Shown piece after piece: positions 35,701 to 48,200 of a DNA stretch of 64,000 nt; the stretch's first letter is position 1; each line of letters begins with the position of its first letter. The translations under genes were made by a program, and so were the position numbers. Below the pieces are notes generated by a model that was not told where the DNA came from, did not search any database, and worked only from the letters and a program-made list of their open reading frames with translations. This DNA is from Nautilus pompilius (Eukaryota; Mollusca; Cephalopoda; Nautilida; Nautilidae), in contig JACATO010001097.1 in assembly GCA_018389105.1 (NCBI GenBank), forward strand, positions 423,038 to 487,037. The letters are read 5' to 3'.

Positions 35701-37714
35701 CTCCAAGTCATACAGACATGTTGTGCACCATATCATTATCTTACTGTTTGGATATTAATGCAGGCATATTAAATTCAACAGACTTCATGATTTCAGCTCA
35801 TATTTGCAGATCTTTTCTATTCTGGCCATAACTAATCTTTTTTTTCTCCATTCATTCAAAGGTAATTTTTTTTCTGCACCTGTAACTTATGTCCAGCTTT
35901 CTATAGATCCAGTAATCTTTAATTATGGGGCCGCTTTTAATCTGCTGCAGACTATCCACTGTCAGAATATTTTAATTGGACGTCTCTGTATTTTATGGAT
36001 TTCGTCTAAGCTAACATTTACGTACTATTTTAATGGTTTCGGATTCTTCCTTTTTCTCACTTTGAATGCATCTGTTGATACGGGTTTTATCTCCTTGATG
36101 CGGAATGAAGTAATTTTTTTTATATACTAATAACTTGACATGCGCAGTTAAAGTGGAACACAACAGGTGCTGCCGTCTTCTGCAGAATAGACTCCATGTT
36201 TTCTAAGACTGGAACAGTATGTACATTTGACCGGTTCAGCAGATTCACGTACAGCTCTTTATCCATTTTCTTTATCAGAACATTCGACGAAGCATCTACG
36301 AGGTACGTCCTCCAAAATCTAAGGACACCTTTTTTCTTCTTTTGATCTGTACAAATCTTGTTCTGTCTTCAGGGATATTCTCTTTCTTGCTGAGTGGTTT
36401 AAGTCTGAACAGACGGTTATTTGTGCTCCTGTCCTATTAACGATCTTTGACTTTGTCGTTGTCACGCAAAAGTTCATTTCTTTTTGATGATGCATGATTT
36501 TTACGATACTCCCTAACTTGCTTCCGTAATATTTATCATTGTGATTATTCTTCCTTTCCTCATCTCCCACTTAATCAACATCCCGGTGTCACGCTAGGTA
36601 TTTATGACAAAAAATACCCTTCAATAAATGAGAGAATATTATTTTCCGGAACATCTACCACAGTAATGGTTGATCTGACTGTATCTCTTCTTATTACTTT
36701 TTTTCCCTTTTGCACGTACAAACATCACTTTGTAAAAAAAACGATTTATTTCGGTTATAAACTATTAATTAATACCAACAGTAAATATTAAATATAAAAC
36801 ACTATTGGGGATCCATCGCCTCATTTTAAAAATCCATCCTTAAATAAAAAATTACATTGATGTTTTTATTTTATTGTGGAGAAACCGAGAAATCTTTCGC
36901 CACGATTTTGCTGAAATATTTAGCAGAATAATCAAAATGTTATGTCTGTATGGAATGTTAACATTCTACTTGTGAAATACAAAAATCTGCTTGTTTATCT
37001 GCCAAAAAAATGCTTTTCCAAAATAAATATCAAGTGAAATCTTTCTGAAGACCTAGCAAATTGAAGAAATGCTCTTTTTTTGGAAAATATTCTAATATTT
37101 TACATGATTATTTATGCCTTTTATAATGTAAACCGATTGTAATTTGACCAACATTTGAATCTATTGAAATACTACTTTTCTTACACTTTTATTTTCAAAA
37201 CTGTTTGACGAATTTTCGATAACAAATACTTTTTTGTTTTCCATTTTGTAAAATAATAATAATATGCTTTCTTCCATATTTTAAGCGACTCCAAACGATT
37301 TGAAACATACATAGTTGTGTACATTTGGCGTGATTTTAAGACACAGTAAACTTGTTATTTATATCATCGGAACCAGGAGTTTTTCTTGTTTAACAGATTT
37401 CTGAGCTGCATCTTGTTCTTGAATAATATTTTAAAACTGTTTTACTTTAATGCTCTGGGAATTACCAACATTCTATCGCGTAGGTGAAATAGGTTTGAAT
37501 TTGATTGATGAATTTATATTGTTTACATAAAATCTTAATGCTTGGTATTAATTTTGTCGTTTTTTTTTCAGTTTGTAAAAGAGGATGTTTGTCTTCTGTA
37601 AAAGTACAAATGTAAATAAAGAAATATCTGAAGGACGGTTGTTCTACATTTAGTAATGGGAGAATATGTGTTTGTTCTTCAAATAATTGCAATCATGTAG
37701 CTATCAGAGTTTGA
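32767..37714 (+). pseudogene. Gene copy 4: multiply broken cysteine-domain gene
   Basis: Exon 1 (32767-32850): the T-run at 32786-32791 is one base shorter than in copy 5, which brings TAA into frame at codon 9, inside the signal peptide. Exon 2 (34266-34395): the first domain cysteine is TGG (34274-34276), and an A-run at 34294-34300 has one extra base that shifts the frame. Exon 3 (37572-37714): an in-frame TAA at 37613-37615 replaces the codon after Met. The linker is reduced to two prolines. The remaining cysteine codons, the splice sites (GTATGT, GTAAGT, CAG) and AATAAA (37778) survive. At least three independent disabling changes make a non-coding state certain. Confidence 0.8.
35860..36590 (-). 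other. Coding-like minus-strand block in intron 2 of copy 4
   Basis: On the minus strand this segment and its partner in unit F (60520-61240) translate to closely similar protein segments: NHSARKRISLK, DLYRSK, FWRTYLVDASSNVL, KLYVNLL/ELYVNLL, ENMESILQKT and APVVFHFNCACQV. Identity between the two looks higher than in flanking intron DNA, and several base differences are silent. Both contain stops and frame changes, so it is probably a dead gene or mobile-element fragment. Units A-C and E lack it; unit E has a deletion between GTGCC and GGAAATATT (near 49125). Family not recognised. Confidence 0.4.
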
Positions 37715-40421
37715 CAAATAAAAGACACCAATTTTTGCAATATCCCTGACAATATTGTACTCAGTCATATAAATGGAAATAAATATTTATTTTGTTGATG
37801 AAATATTTGTTATTTGTGAAAAGAAGTATGAAATTATCAGCAGTGAAAATAAGAGGAACAAAGTTTGCAGTTCTTATGAATACAAACTCGCTTCATATCC
37901 ATATTTTACCTTCACCTGATATGATACGATAAATGTAAGGAAAATTGCGACGACAATAGGGATTTTTTTGCAAAATGAAGCAAACAGAACTATCAAAATT
38001 AGAAATGTCATTTTAGATGTATTGGAGAAGTTTTAAAAACTAGATATACTCTTATTTTCATTCGTTTTGGAATATATTAGTAAAACTGTTTTATTTTGTG
38101 CATTTTGGACATTTTACCAATAACGAAAATCACATCTTCATGCACTTAATATTTCAAGTATCCAGAAGCGTTGGTAATCATTTATATTTGTCGAGTAGTT
38201 ATCATAGTGTAGCCATACTATTATCCATACATTATAATTTTTAAATGGTTACAAAATTTGAAAATACGTTTCTATTATTGAGTGTGCTGTTTGGGGGAAA
38301 AATGAGAAGGAAACCTGTTTAAAATTTTCAGGCAATAATCTGGTCACAAATCGTAAGGGAATCTGCAAGAATCTGAGCCCCATGTTGGGAATTTAAACTG
38401 CATTTTCCTTGAGAACATATGGTTGACAACTGTCCCAAGAGTGGTGAGATGTGTTTGCTTACTACAACGTAAACCCATGTGATACATGAAAAATTTGATA
38501 TGATCTTGATAACGAAAGTGTACATAAAATATATTGCACATATATTTATTTATTATCTATTTATCTATATATTTATCCTTGACCGCCAAAATCTCCTCTC
38601 ATCCAATGACCATTCTGCCTACGTTTATCTCAAACTTTAAGTGAACATTAATTCGGAAATGATGCCAATAGAAAAGGCAAAACTATTGTCATTTAAACTA
38701 GAAAAGATCTTGATTTCTTCTTATTTTACTTTATTATCAAACACAGCATTGGTGACATTTGAATTGTAGTGAGATGATATGCACAACAATTAAAGAGCCA
38801 ACAATAAACTATTAAAATCATTTATACCTATTCAATGAGTATAAAACAGTATGAAGTTTCGAAATGTGCCTTCTGAAAATCTTACTACGACAGGTGTTAC
38901 TTCTGATAATTAGTGCATTGAATGGCCTTCAGTACCCTGATTCTAAGCAAGAGAAAATACATTACGCTGTGGTGAGCAACCTACCAAATGTGAAGTTTTC
39001 ATTCGCTCGACAGCACTCAGAAATTTCACCATTATCAACTGATATTTAATCAATAATAAAATATAATACAAATACGGAAATACAATTTAAATTATAAATA
39101 TGACTATTCATATTGAATATTCAATAATTGATTATTTTTCTAAACTAAGTTATGGCATAAGAAATAATACAACAGTATCCGAGTATAATAAAATCCTGAA
39201 AAGATCAGCCATTAGTTCGTAGTAGAATAACCTTTCATTTATTGTAATAGTTCATTAGATTCACAAAAGGATCTGGTGACCCGGCTTCAAAATCATCTTC
39301 GGAAAACTCGGAATGGTAGTTCCTTTTTAAAAAAAAATGTTCTCATTACACGGAAATAATATTACCTGAAACTGTGGTTCTCAAACTAGTGATCAAGAAT
39401 AAAATGCAGAACAATTATTCAAAGAAAATGATCTGCATTTTATTAACTATTTAACATATTAGTGAGAGATGGTTTTCTTGATTTCATATGAGATATCAGA
39501 GACAGGGTCAGGGTGTTACTAAACATTATTGTATTATCCATTCACTTGAAAGAACCTGGATTGATGTTCTGCGTAAAATGATCCTGTGGTTTTCAACAAA
39601 GTAAACCAGGTTTCTCGTTCGAGTCTTCTCACGGGGTGGCTGGTCATTATGCCTTCCGTGAATGCTCGCCAGCATCCGTGAGAAACATCTTTTCTCATGA
39701 ACTACTCGTGCATTTGTTGTTCACAGTTATCTAAAATTAAACTATATAACAAATAATTTAAATGGTTTATTATTTTGATTTTATTTAAAATAATAAAATT
39801 TTTAAAAAGTTTCTTGTTTTAACTAATTATTGCTATCTTAACTGGCCAACATCTTCCGGGCTCATAAAATTTCTTACTATTACTTTAGTTTGCTTCATTG
39901 AATCCAGGGGAATTTTAGACGTCTGAGGAGGACTGAATGTTAAGATTTCATAGACTACGAAAGGATAAAACAAACAAAGAATTAAACAAGAATCCTTTTC
40001 TATCACAGTCGTCAGTTTCTTTCAGCGAAAACTCCAGAACACTTTCCTAAATATTGTCCCAAATGTTCTTTAAAATTCTCAACAATCTTCTTTTTATTTG
40101 AAATTTTAACAAAAACAACGTTATACTTTTTATCAGTCGTAATAATATTTGGAGAATATTGACTTAAAACCTGAGTATAATCTGTAACAAAAAAATTTAT
40201 CAAGGAAGAAAATTTTCTTTCAAAGTGCACTTATTGATATCCGTTTCACTGATGATCTTCTCACACCTATTACATTTATATACATAAGTAATAAATTAAT
40301 GAATCGCGATCATTAGATATTAAAGCATTTCTTAATCTATTTATAGATTACCGCTTTAATTAATTAATGTAAAAACGAAATTGAAGTAGTTTTACCATAA
40401 ATTTCAAGAGGAAAAGATATA

Positions 40422-42059
40422 CAGGGGTGTGCAAAAGTCTTGCATAAAAATCATTTTTCCTGTAAATTAGCTCGCATTTTATCGAAAGCAGTTGTTATCA
40501 AATCTTGTTCATTAAAGTATTCCTATATTACTGTTGTGCATCTATTCCAATAATATCAAGCATATTGTTTCATTGTAAGAAAAGTTATAATTTTTAGAAA
40601 ATAATTTGCATAAAATCAACGTGTGCAAAAGTGTTGCATAAAATCTAGACAGCTATCTAATCAATTCAGATTCAATTCCACTTATGCAGAAAGTGATCAG
40701 ATCTATCAATAATGAGTAGAATATCCGAAATTCTTGATAACTTCTTCACAACGACGAGGCATGCTGGCTACCAAACGCTGACAATTATCACTACTGAACT
40801 CCGACCATGTTTCCTAGATTTTCCGCTTCAAATTGGTTTTATTTTTCAGTTTTTTGGCACTAACGCTGAGTTTAATCGAGTGTCAAATGTTTTCGATGAG
40901 ATTGAGATCCGGGCTTTGAGTCGGCCAGTAACTCTGCCATCAAGGCCTTGACACTCCTAGCTGTGTGGATGGGGGCGTTGTCCTGCTGATAAATGGCGGT
41001 GAAGGGCATGTGGTTACACTTACACATATATGCGCTTCGTAAATGTCCGAGACGATCTTAGCATAGTCGTGAGCATTCATTTGACCCTCCACGTGATGCA
41101 ACGGACCAAAACCGGACGATTGAAAACAGCCCCAAACCATGGAAGAATCTCCCCCTGCTTGCAGAGTCGGTCTAGTGCAACTAGGATGGTATTTCTCGGA
41201 CACCGATCGCCGAATGTACACCCGACCCGTCGAGTGGAGGACACTCACGAATTTGCTTTCGTCGGAAAACAATACTCGGGACCATTGGGCCAAGGTCCAG
41301 TGGAGGTGGTCGCGAGCCCACTGCAGTCGCTTTCGACGATTGTCCAGACTGATAAACGGCTTCTTCTGTGCCGATCGCCTGAACAGTCCCATGTGGATCA
41401 AACGCCGTCTGATGGTGCACGAGGCCAACTGGATCCCATGGTGCCTTGACAAGGCGGTCTGGATGTCGGTGGAAGTGCGGAATCGGTCCGAGTTCGACAT
41501 GTGGGTGATCAGACGATCCTGTCGAGCCATCGTTTTCCGCCGTCTGCCGGCTCTGCGTTTCGAAATTAGGCTCCCATAGGCTTTCCAAAGTTTTCAGGGT
41601 GCGAGATATATCGTCGACTGGTTTCAACCAATACGATCTGCAATGACCCACTCAGTTTCACCATCTTCTTTCATGCGAGCGATTATGGCCCGCTGTTCGG
41701 AGGTCAAATATTGGGCTCTCGGCATCACTATTTTGGACAAAAATGAATCAGAATAGTAGAATATGACAGTTTTTCATATTTATATTCTACTATCCTAAAC
41801 TATCATAGCACAAAATATATATTATAATTTTTTGTAGTTTATGCAGCACTTTTGCACACGCCGATTTTATGCAAATTATTTTATTAATATTTAAATTTTG
41901 ACTGTGCAATTACAAAATGGATCTTTGTGTTATAAATCGTTTAAAGACACCGAAACCCTTCAATTAAAACAGAAAACACGATAGTTACTAATTTCTACAA
42001 AATAAGAACCTATTTTCTAAGTCTAGTCATCTTTATGCAAGACTTTTGCACACTTCTGT
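40422..42059 (-). mobile_element. Complete 1638-bp Tc1-like transposon with IR/DR ends
   Basis: Left end CAGGGGTGTGCAAAAGTCTT, right end the complement of CAGAAGTGTGCAAAAGTCTT, flanked on both sides by TA (40420-40421 and 42060-42061). An inner copy of the terminal motif lies about 190 bp inside each end (40619-40645, and 41841-41860 in opposite orientation), the IR/DR arrangement. The empty site is visible in unit D (GATATAAATATT at 29666-29677), so the limits are exact. The insertion split the TATAAATA of relic module gamma. Contains a dead transposase gene. Confidence 0.9.
40706..41725 (-). pseudogene. Tc1-like transposase pseudogene (DD34E)
   Basis: Reads from ATG at 41723-41725 (MPRAQYLTSEQRAIIARMKE, a helix-turn-helix start) to TGA at 40706-40708 after NFGYSTHY. 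Two in-frame TGA codons interrupt the N-terminal third. A long clean frame (41530 to about 41000) holds the second helix-turn-helix (ASCTIRRRL), LFSDESKF with the first catalytic Asp, and a GGDSSMVWGC block. After a frame change come QQDNAPIHTA (second Asp) and, after another, SPDLNLIEN (Glu). All three catalytic residues survive, but stops and at least two frameshifts prevent a full protein. Confidence 0.85.
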
Positions 42060-43133
42060 AAATATTAAAGATTTAAAATTGCATTTCAGAACTTATATAG
42101 CTTGATGAATGCCAACTATTTAGAGACAAGGCATTTTGTTTGTTTGTGTTTCTCTCAAGACAACACAAAAATCTCTTAGATAAAAGTCTGCTAAATAAAT
42201 GCTATGAATTTAGTTCTGCCTTTGTTACAGCAGATTTAACTTCTTTTCGAATGAGTAATGATTTATTCAGGTAAAATAGCCTAGGATTTAGATTTTACTA
42301 GCATATTTATGTTAATCAATTCTTTTCTGTTGACGTTTCTTCGGCGGCTCAAGAACACGGTGTTAACTTCATCCGTCAGAAATGTTTTGTCCCTTTGTGG
42401 TCATTAGGGAGCTCGCTTTTGACAATAGCCTGCCTAGAATTATAAAATTGACTTTTTATAAAAATAGCTAAATTACATACAGTTTGATTATATTATCTAA
42501 ATAAACAATATATGTGTGTTTTATTTTAGCGTTAGTATTACTAATACTCGTATATTTGGAAAACATTGAGTTTTTTTTATTTCCAACGACAGTTTCCCAG
42601 TCAGCGTCGTTGATATTCACTATATCTTTTGTTGGCTTTCAAGGTACTGAAAAATTTGTGAACTTCTGTGGATGAATAAAAGTTAAGATAGATTTTATTT
42701 TTATGCAACAGTTAAACAGATACAATAAGGAAAGAAAATCAGTTTAGTTCGATACATGCACTAGGGCACTTGTCCAAGTATTGGTCAAGAGGATTCCTGT
42801 TCATCTAACCGATTTTATCTTTCTTTAGAACGTTAACAAAAATGAAATTTCCTTTCAGAATTTAAAGTAATCGTACTTTAAAAATCCATTTAAAGTTGTA
42901 TGTTAACTTTGTTACTAAAAGTTTTTGCTAATCATAATAATTTTGTAGTATAAATTCATTGAAGCATTGGAAATTTCTTGAATATATGTTCTTCAGCCAC
43001 ATCTTCCATTATTTGCAGAAATTATTTAAATAATGAGTTATTCTAACAAGTAAATATTAAAGCGTTTTTGAATATCTATTCATAAATTAGCCAATATAAA
43101 TAATTAATTTAGAAATTAAATGAAGGAAAAGTG

Positions 43134-43350
43134 AATATAAGAAATGTCATTTGAAAATATGCACAGCCTGAAATTTGTAAAAAACACAAATAGAAAATAT
43201 TTTGATTGTTTTTTTTGTTGGAAGAGATCCTATGTACAGATACAAACTGCAAAACTGTCATTATGCCTCAAACGACTGCAATCTTTTTTATTGCTTCTAT
43301 TTTTTGACAATAAACAAAGGAATGTTCTGCACCTCCAAAAAATGAACAAG
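43134..43350 (+). other. Relic exon-1 module alpha of unit E
   Basis: Aligns with the leader and exon 1 of the real genes: GTTGGAAGAG against GCTTGGAAGAC, CAAAACTGTCATTATGCCTC against AAACTAAAGTATC..ATGATGCATC, and then ATGCCTCAAACGACTGCAATC followed by a hydrophobic stretch and an early TGA, ending in a decayed donor AAGGAATGTTC (GGTATGTTC in the other units). Downstream (43740-44700) it is matched by intron 1 of copy 5. It is an old duplicate of the gene's start that lost exons 2 and 3. Counterparts: about 2205-2420, 11740-11950, 21460-21670, 30740-30950 and 54017-54230. Confidence 0.45.
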
Positions 43351-45078
43351 TTATTTTAATTTTTCTGACGAAAATATTTTTTGAAAAAGGGAAAAAAACA
43401 AGTTTTGAGGAAGTACATTTGAAATCAGATGAATAATTAATTAACATTTTACATAAATCCGACTATAAGTAAATATAGAGTAGGAAAAGTATTATTTTTC
43501 AAAATGTTCTATCATTTATATCTTATCATAACTTTGCTTACTTTTAGAAATAATACAAGAGGAATGCCTTAATGTTGTTACAAAATTAAATAAAATTAAA
43601 GCACTGAGTTTTACGGTTCAATGATTGTCCACAGGAACAGGATCATTATCAGAAAATAGGTCAAGGTAAAGCAATTAAAATTATTTACATTATCATCGTG
43701 TTAAGAATTATTGTTTTTTATAAAATTAATAATATCATATGCTTAAACTGATTTTATTTATGAAAAATCTACAGTAAAATTTGATATAATAGAACGTGAA
43801 AGATAAATCTATATTTTTGGCAAGATCTTTTAATGTGATTAAGTTAATCACTGATATAAAGAAGGTACAGTTTTTACAGTTTCCTGTGGCGCAGTTCAAA
43901 GCGATGGAAGAATAACATGAATATTTAAATTATTTTCTCAAAAAATATTTCCGTAATCAACAGTAGACATTCTGATGAATTATTACTTACCGCCGTTTTG
44001 ATTTTTATTCTTAATAATGACAAGCATCGAAAAAAGATGCAGTCGTATTTTTTAAAAAAAATTAATTATAGACAAATTAACATAAAACTTATTTAAACAA
44101 AAAAGGAAATATATTTCCATGCTAATAAACCTTGGACAATTCCGTAGGATGACAAAATTTCTCGCCTGAATTTTTAAAATAAGTAAAAAGAGAATGAGCT
44201 TTTTATTTAAGGGAAACTTCTGCAAAGAAATTCACTCAACAGCAATCTTTTGGATATTTACAGACTAGAATGAAATGCTTTTATTTTTCCCAAATTTATC
44301 ACACTACAGTGTTAAAATGGAGTTCATACGTCAAATACGTTTTTAAATGGAAAAACCTAATAATTATGAGAAATACTTTAAAAAAATATTTTAAATTCCT
44401 GGTACATCGAATAATTTGTAATTTCTATAACTAGTGATGAATTTTCATAAATACACAGTTTTATTTTAAATTGATTTCACTTAGGATCATTAACATCTGT
44501 ATTCATCTTTAAATGAGATGTAATGTGTACAAGTATAAAAACTAATTATTTTTACACAGATTAGGTGTGTTCCTTTGTCTGATCGTAAATGAGATATAAG
44601 AGGAAAACAAATTCATTTTTTTCCCCAAACAAGAAAACTCGGAAAAGGAAGAGCAAAGCTGAGGTTAGTATACCTTTCAAGCTGAAAATCAATAAACAAT
44701 AATCAATTTTACTTTTACCAATATTTACGCTTAACGACATTTGTCTTTATTTCTAATATTAACACAAAAATACTTTCGCTTTATAAGTTAAATTAACCCA
44801 CGTTGTACAAATAATTGTAAAATTAATACTACCAATTTTTAGTTAAAAAAAACGTTGCTGAAATCTTCAATTTGGTATCAGAAATGTAATCATTCATTGG
44901 CATTGCCTTGAACAAATGGCTTTCTCTTATCACTTCCTTTAATTAACGTAATTTCCCATAATAAATAATTATGCTAATTAATAGGATATTTTTCAAATTT
45001 ATGCATTCATACCCTTTAATTAATGATTAATCTATAATTAAATGATGGCATAATGAACATAGACTGCATCTTCATATG

Positions 45079-45086
45079 TATAAATA
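45079..45086 (+). promoter_or_regulatory. TATA box of gene copy 5
   Basis: TATAAATA followed by AAAATATCCCAACAGATGATC and a leader like that of copy 4. Confidence 0.5.
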
Positions 45087-45219
45087 TTGAATATTAAAAT
45101 ATCCCAACAGATGATCCAAGTCTTGATCAATGTTCACAAATGAAATAGAATACATCGTGGTTGTTTTACTGCTTGGAAGACAAACTTATTTATAAAGCAA
45201 AAACTAAAGTATCTCGATG

Positions 45220-48200
45220 ATGCATCAACATATTCTAATTTTTTTAATTGTCCTTTATCTTCTTCCTAAAGCAAAAGATGCCTGTTCTCCTCCACCGCCT
45301 CCAACACAAAAGAAAACAGGTATATTTTTAGCCATTTATTGTTACGAAACGAATATTCAGAATTAAATTTGTTAGTCTACTGATGCAGTGCAGCTAAGTT
45401 ACTAAGAATCTTGTTTTAAATTCAAATCTAAGTCCGATTATACAGATTATAGAAGAAATTGACGACGCCCTTTTAAATGTAGCAGCCCTTATATTTGTCC
45501 ATTACTAGCCACATCATTTAGTTCTAATGCAAGCGCAATGATGTTATTTTATTCTTCAGATCTCACAAGGTCTGGGTTGTTACGTTTATTTACTTCAATT
45601 ACCATCCCGGAGAGATATTTGACGGTCGTAAATACTTCTAATTTATTTTAGTAGTGGTATACAGAGTGAGATAACTGACATTAACCATGTGCTAACTATT
45701 CTTCTTCTTTTTTTAAAAATTCAGAAAAAATATGTTTAAATTTGATGTATTTATTAAAAGCTAAAACAACATTTAACACAGAAAGAGAAAAATAAAAAAT
45801 GTATTTGCTGCAAGTTCTTTGAATGAGGCTTCAGAAACACCGATCTAAAGCAGGTAACATTTTTACAGATGGCGCTGGTGCAGTTAAAATTGCTGCGAGA
45901 AGATGCAGATTATTTACGGATTACTATAGATTATTTGCGGATTGTTTATGGATTATATATGGATTATTTACGAATTATTTATGGATTATTTGTTTTAAAA
46001 AATTCCATAAAGAACAGTAGATATTCGATTAATTTTTTCACAATAGTATTTTGTTTTGTAATTTGATATTACTAATGAGAAAAATCCAAATGGATATTAA
46101 TGTAGCAAAAATAACGATTATGGACAGATTGACAGATGACTTCTTTAGAGAAAGAAATAGGTATATCACAATATTAGGATAACTTAGTTCATAAAAAAGG
46201 AAAGTAAACTTAGTTTTGTAAAGCAAATGTCTGTAGTAAAACAACTTTAACAATTAACCCCTCTTTGGATTATTTCAGAATGGAAAGTCTCTGTTTTCCT
46301 ACAAACATCACATTGCAATGTTATACCGGATATATTGCTTTAAATATAATTTTTCGAAGCAAAAGCTTTATTAAGATTTTAAATAATTGGAAAACAAGAA
46401 AACTGTCAGCAATTATAAGTTTAATCGTTGACATGTAAACTTGTAGAAGAGCTACTGTATTTTGATAAATAAATAGTTTATATTTTAAATTAATTCAACA
46501 AACAATCTTTAAATTCTGTGCGCTTCCTTAAAACTCGATTAAACGTGTGGGAAGGAACCACAGCATTTCTACAAAAATAAGGTGTTTCCTTGGTGATTAA
46601 TCGTGAATAGGAGTAAAGAAAATATTCTCTTATTTTCGCCAAAGTTCGATGAAAATCTGATAGAAGGACCTTCACCCAGGATTAGCATACAGCTCTACCT
46701 GAAAATGCTTAAACATGAATTGGTTGGAATAAAATCAAAATTTCTTGTATTGAAGGTTCTATATCTCAGTACTGATCACACAATCAAACAAGTATACATA
46801 AAGCCGTTAAATATTTATTTAATTTTACACCTCATTGGACTCACTTTCTTTTAGGCGGATATTTTGTTTTTATAAAAATTATGTTACCTTTAATCGTTAT
46901 TAAACTATACCTTTTTATTTATTTTATTAGCTGGATAATTCATTTTTTTTTATTCTTTTACCGTCGTGTCGTGTTTGACTTACTGGCAATCTTTTTGAAA
47001 GACGTGTTTCATTAGAATTATAAATATCGAGCAAACATTCATTCATTGAGATTCTAGACCACATGTGAATTGTTCTTGTCAATATACAGTGATAATGGCT
47101 TTGTTTGACAGTTTTCGACAATTCTTTACAATATATAACACAATTCCTACTTTATTCAATGATGTTGTTTCGTTTTGATTATCAAAAAGCAGTTATGATA
47201 ATGGATCTTTTGTGTTTCATTAGGTGTTCATTGAAATGAAACCAGGAAAAGGTACTAAAATTTCTATAAAAATAGGCAAACTTTGCTCTCTATCACCTTA
47301 GAAAGTAATTGATCAGGTCTCACGGGTCTTACCTGTTGATAAAATCCAATCACCTACTAGGCAAAAATATTTGACAGATAAAGAAAATTCGAAATTACGG
47401 AACTTCTTCTGTATGAAATTATAGATAACGTAAATCTATTGTATTTATCTATCTTTTTGTTTCTACTCGATTTTTGCATCACATTTAGCGATTCTCCATT
47501 TTAATTATTTTATCATGAAATTTACTAATATGCAAATATCTTAATTTAATTATCATGTTTGTTTCGTTTAAACAACAGACAGTTTTTTCACAGATACCTT
47601 CATTCCAACAAGTCGGAACTCTTTAACTGATAGCGTATCACATCCACAGATAAGCCACCCACCTAAGCGCCCTGAGATAGATATTTACAAATAATAATCA
47701 TCATTTCCCAAAAATTTTTAAAAGGGAAAATCGTTTGTGATGAGTATAGTTTTCACTTTATATGTGCAGTGATCTATATTATTTCATTTCTGAAACAGGT
47801 ATGATTAAGTGCAACAAATGGATTGGGAGTGGACACACCTGTTTTACTACTACTGATTCGTATCCAAAATTCCTCAGAGAAAATTGTAAACATTGTGCTA
47901 CTGGAATTTTCAGATACCGCAAATCCGTCCGTGAGTTATAATTGATATATTTTATTTTATTACTTGAAAAACTTGTATACTGTAAATTTTGATAATGTTT
48001 GTTGAATATCTGCTTGCCCTTGAATTTCAGCAAATATCTGAAGAATCTTTTTTTTAAATCTAGTAAATCTCGTGAAGGTCTGAACATGGAATTTATTAAA
48101 ATATTAAGTAACATCGATTAGGTTTTGAAAAAAGGTTTTACCTGTTCCTATAATTGCTGTTGATCGATTTGTCTTATTCCTTGGCCCGTGGATTTCTATC

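Larger units (their letters stand above)
29497..40237. repeat. Array unit D (about 10.7 kb), carries gene copy 4
   Basis: Fourth tandem unit, clearly older: by eye about three quarters of bases match A-C. Contents: relic gamma (29668-29890), relic alpha (about 30740-30950), its old intron (31380-32340), pseudogene copy 4 (32627-37783) with an intron 2 of 3.2 kb, then intergenic DNA with the same conserved blocks as in unit A (38330-38540, 38860-39050) and no supportable gene. Confidence 0.8.

Noticed and set aside
41030..41449. Long plus-strand frames in the Tc1-like element
   Set aside because: Antisense shadows of the transposase pseudogene.
45823..46020. Open frames across the 11-bp repeat
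   Set aside because: Produced by the repeat period and not present in other units.
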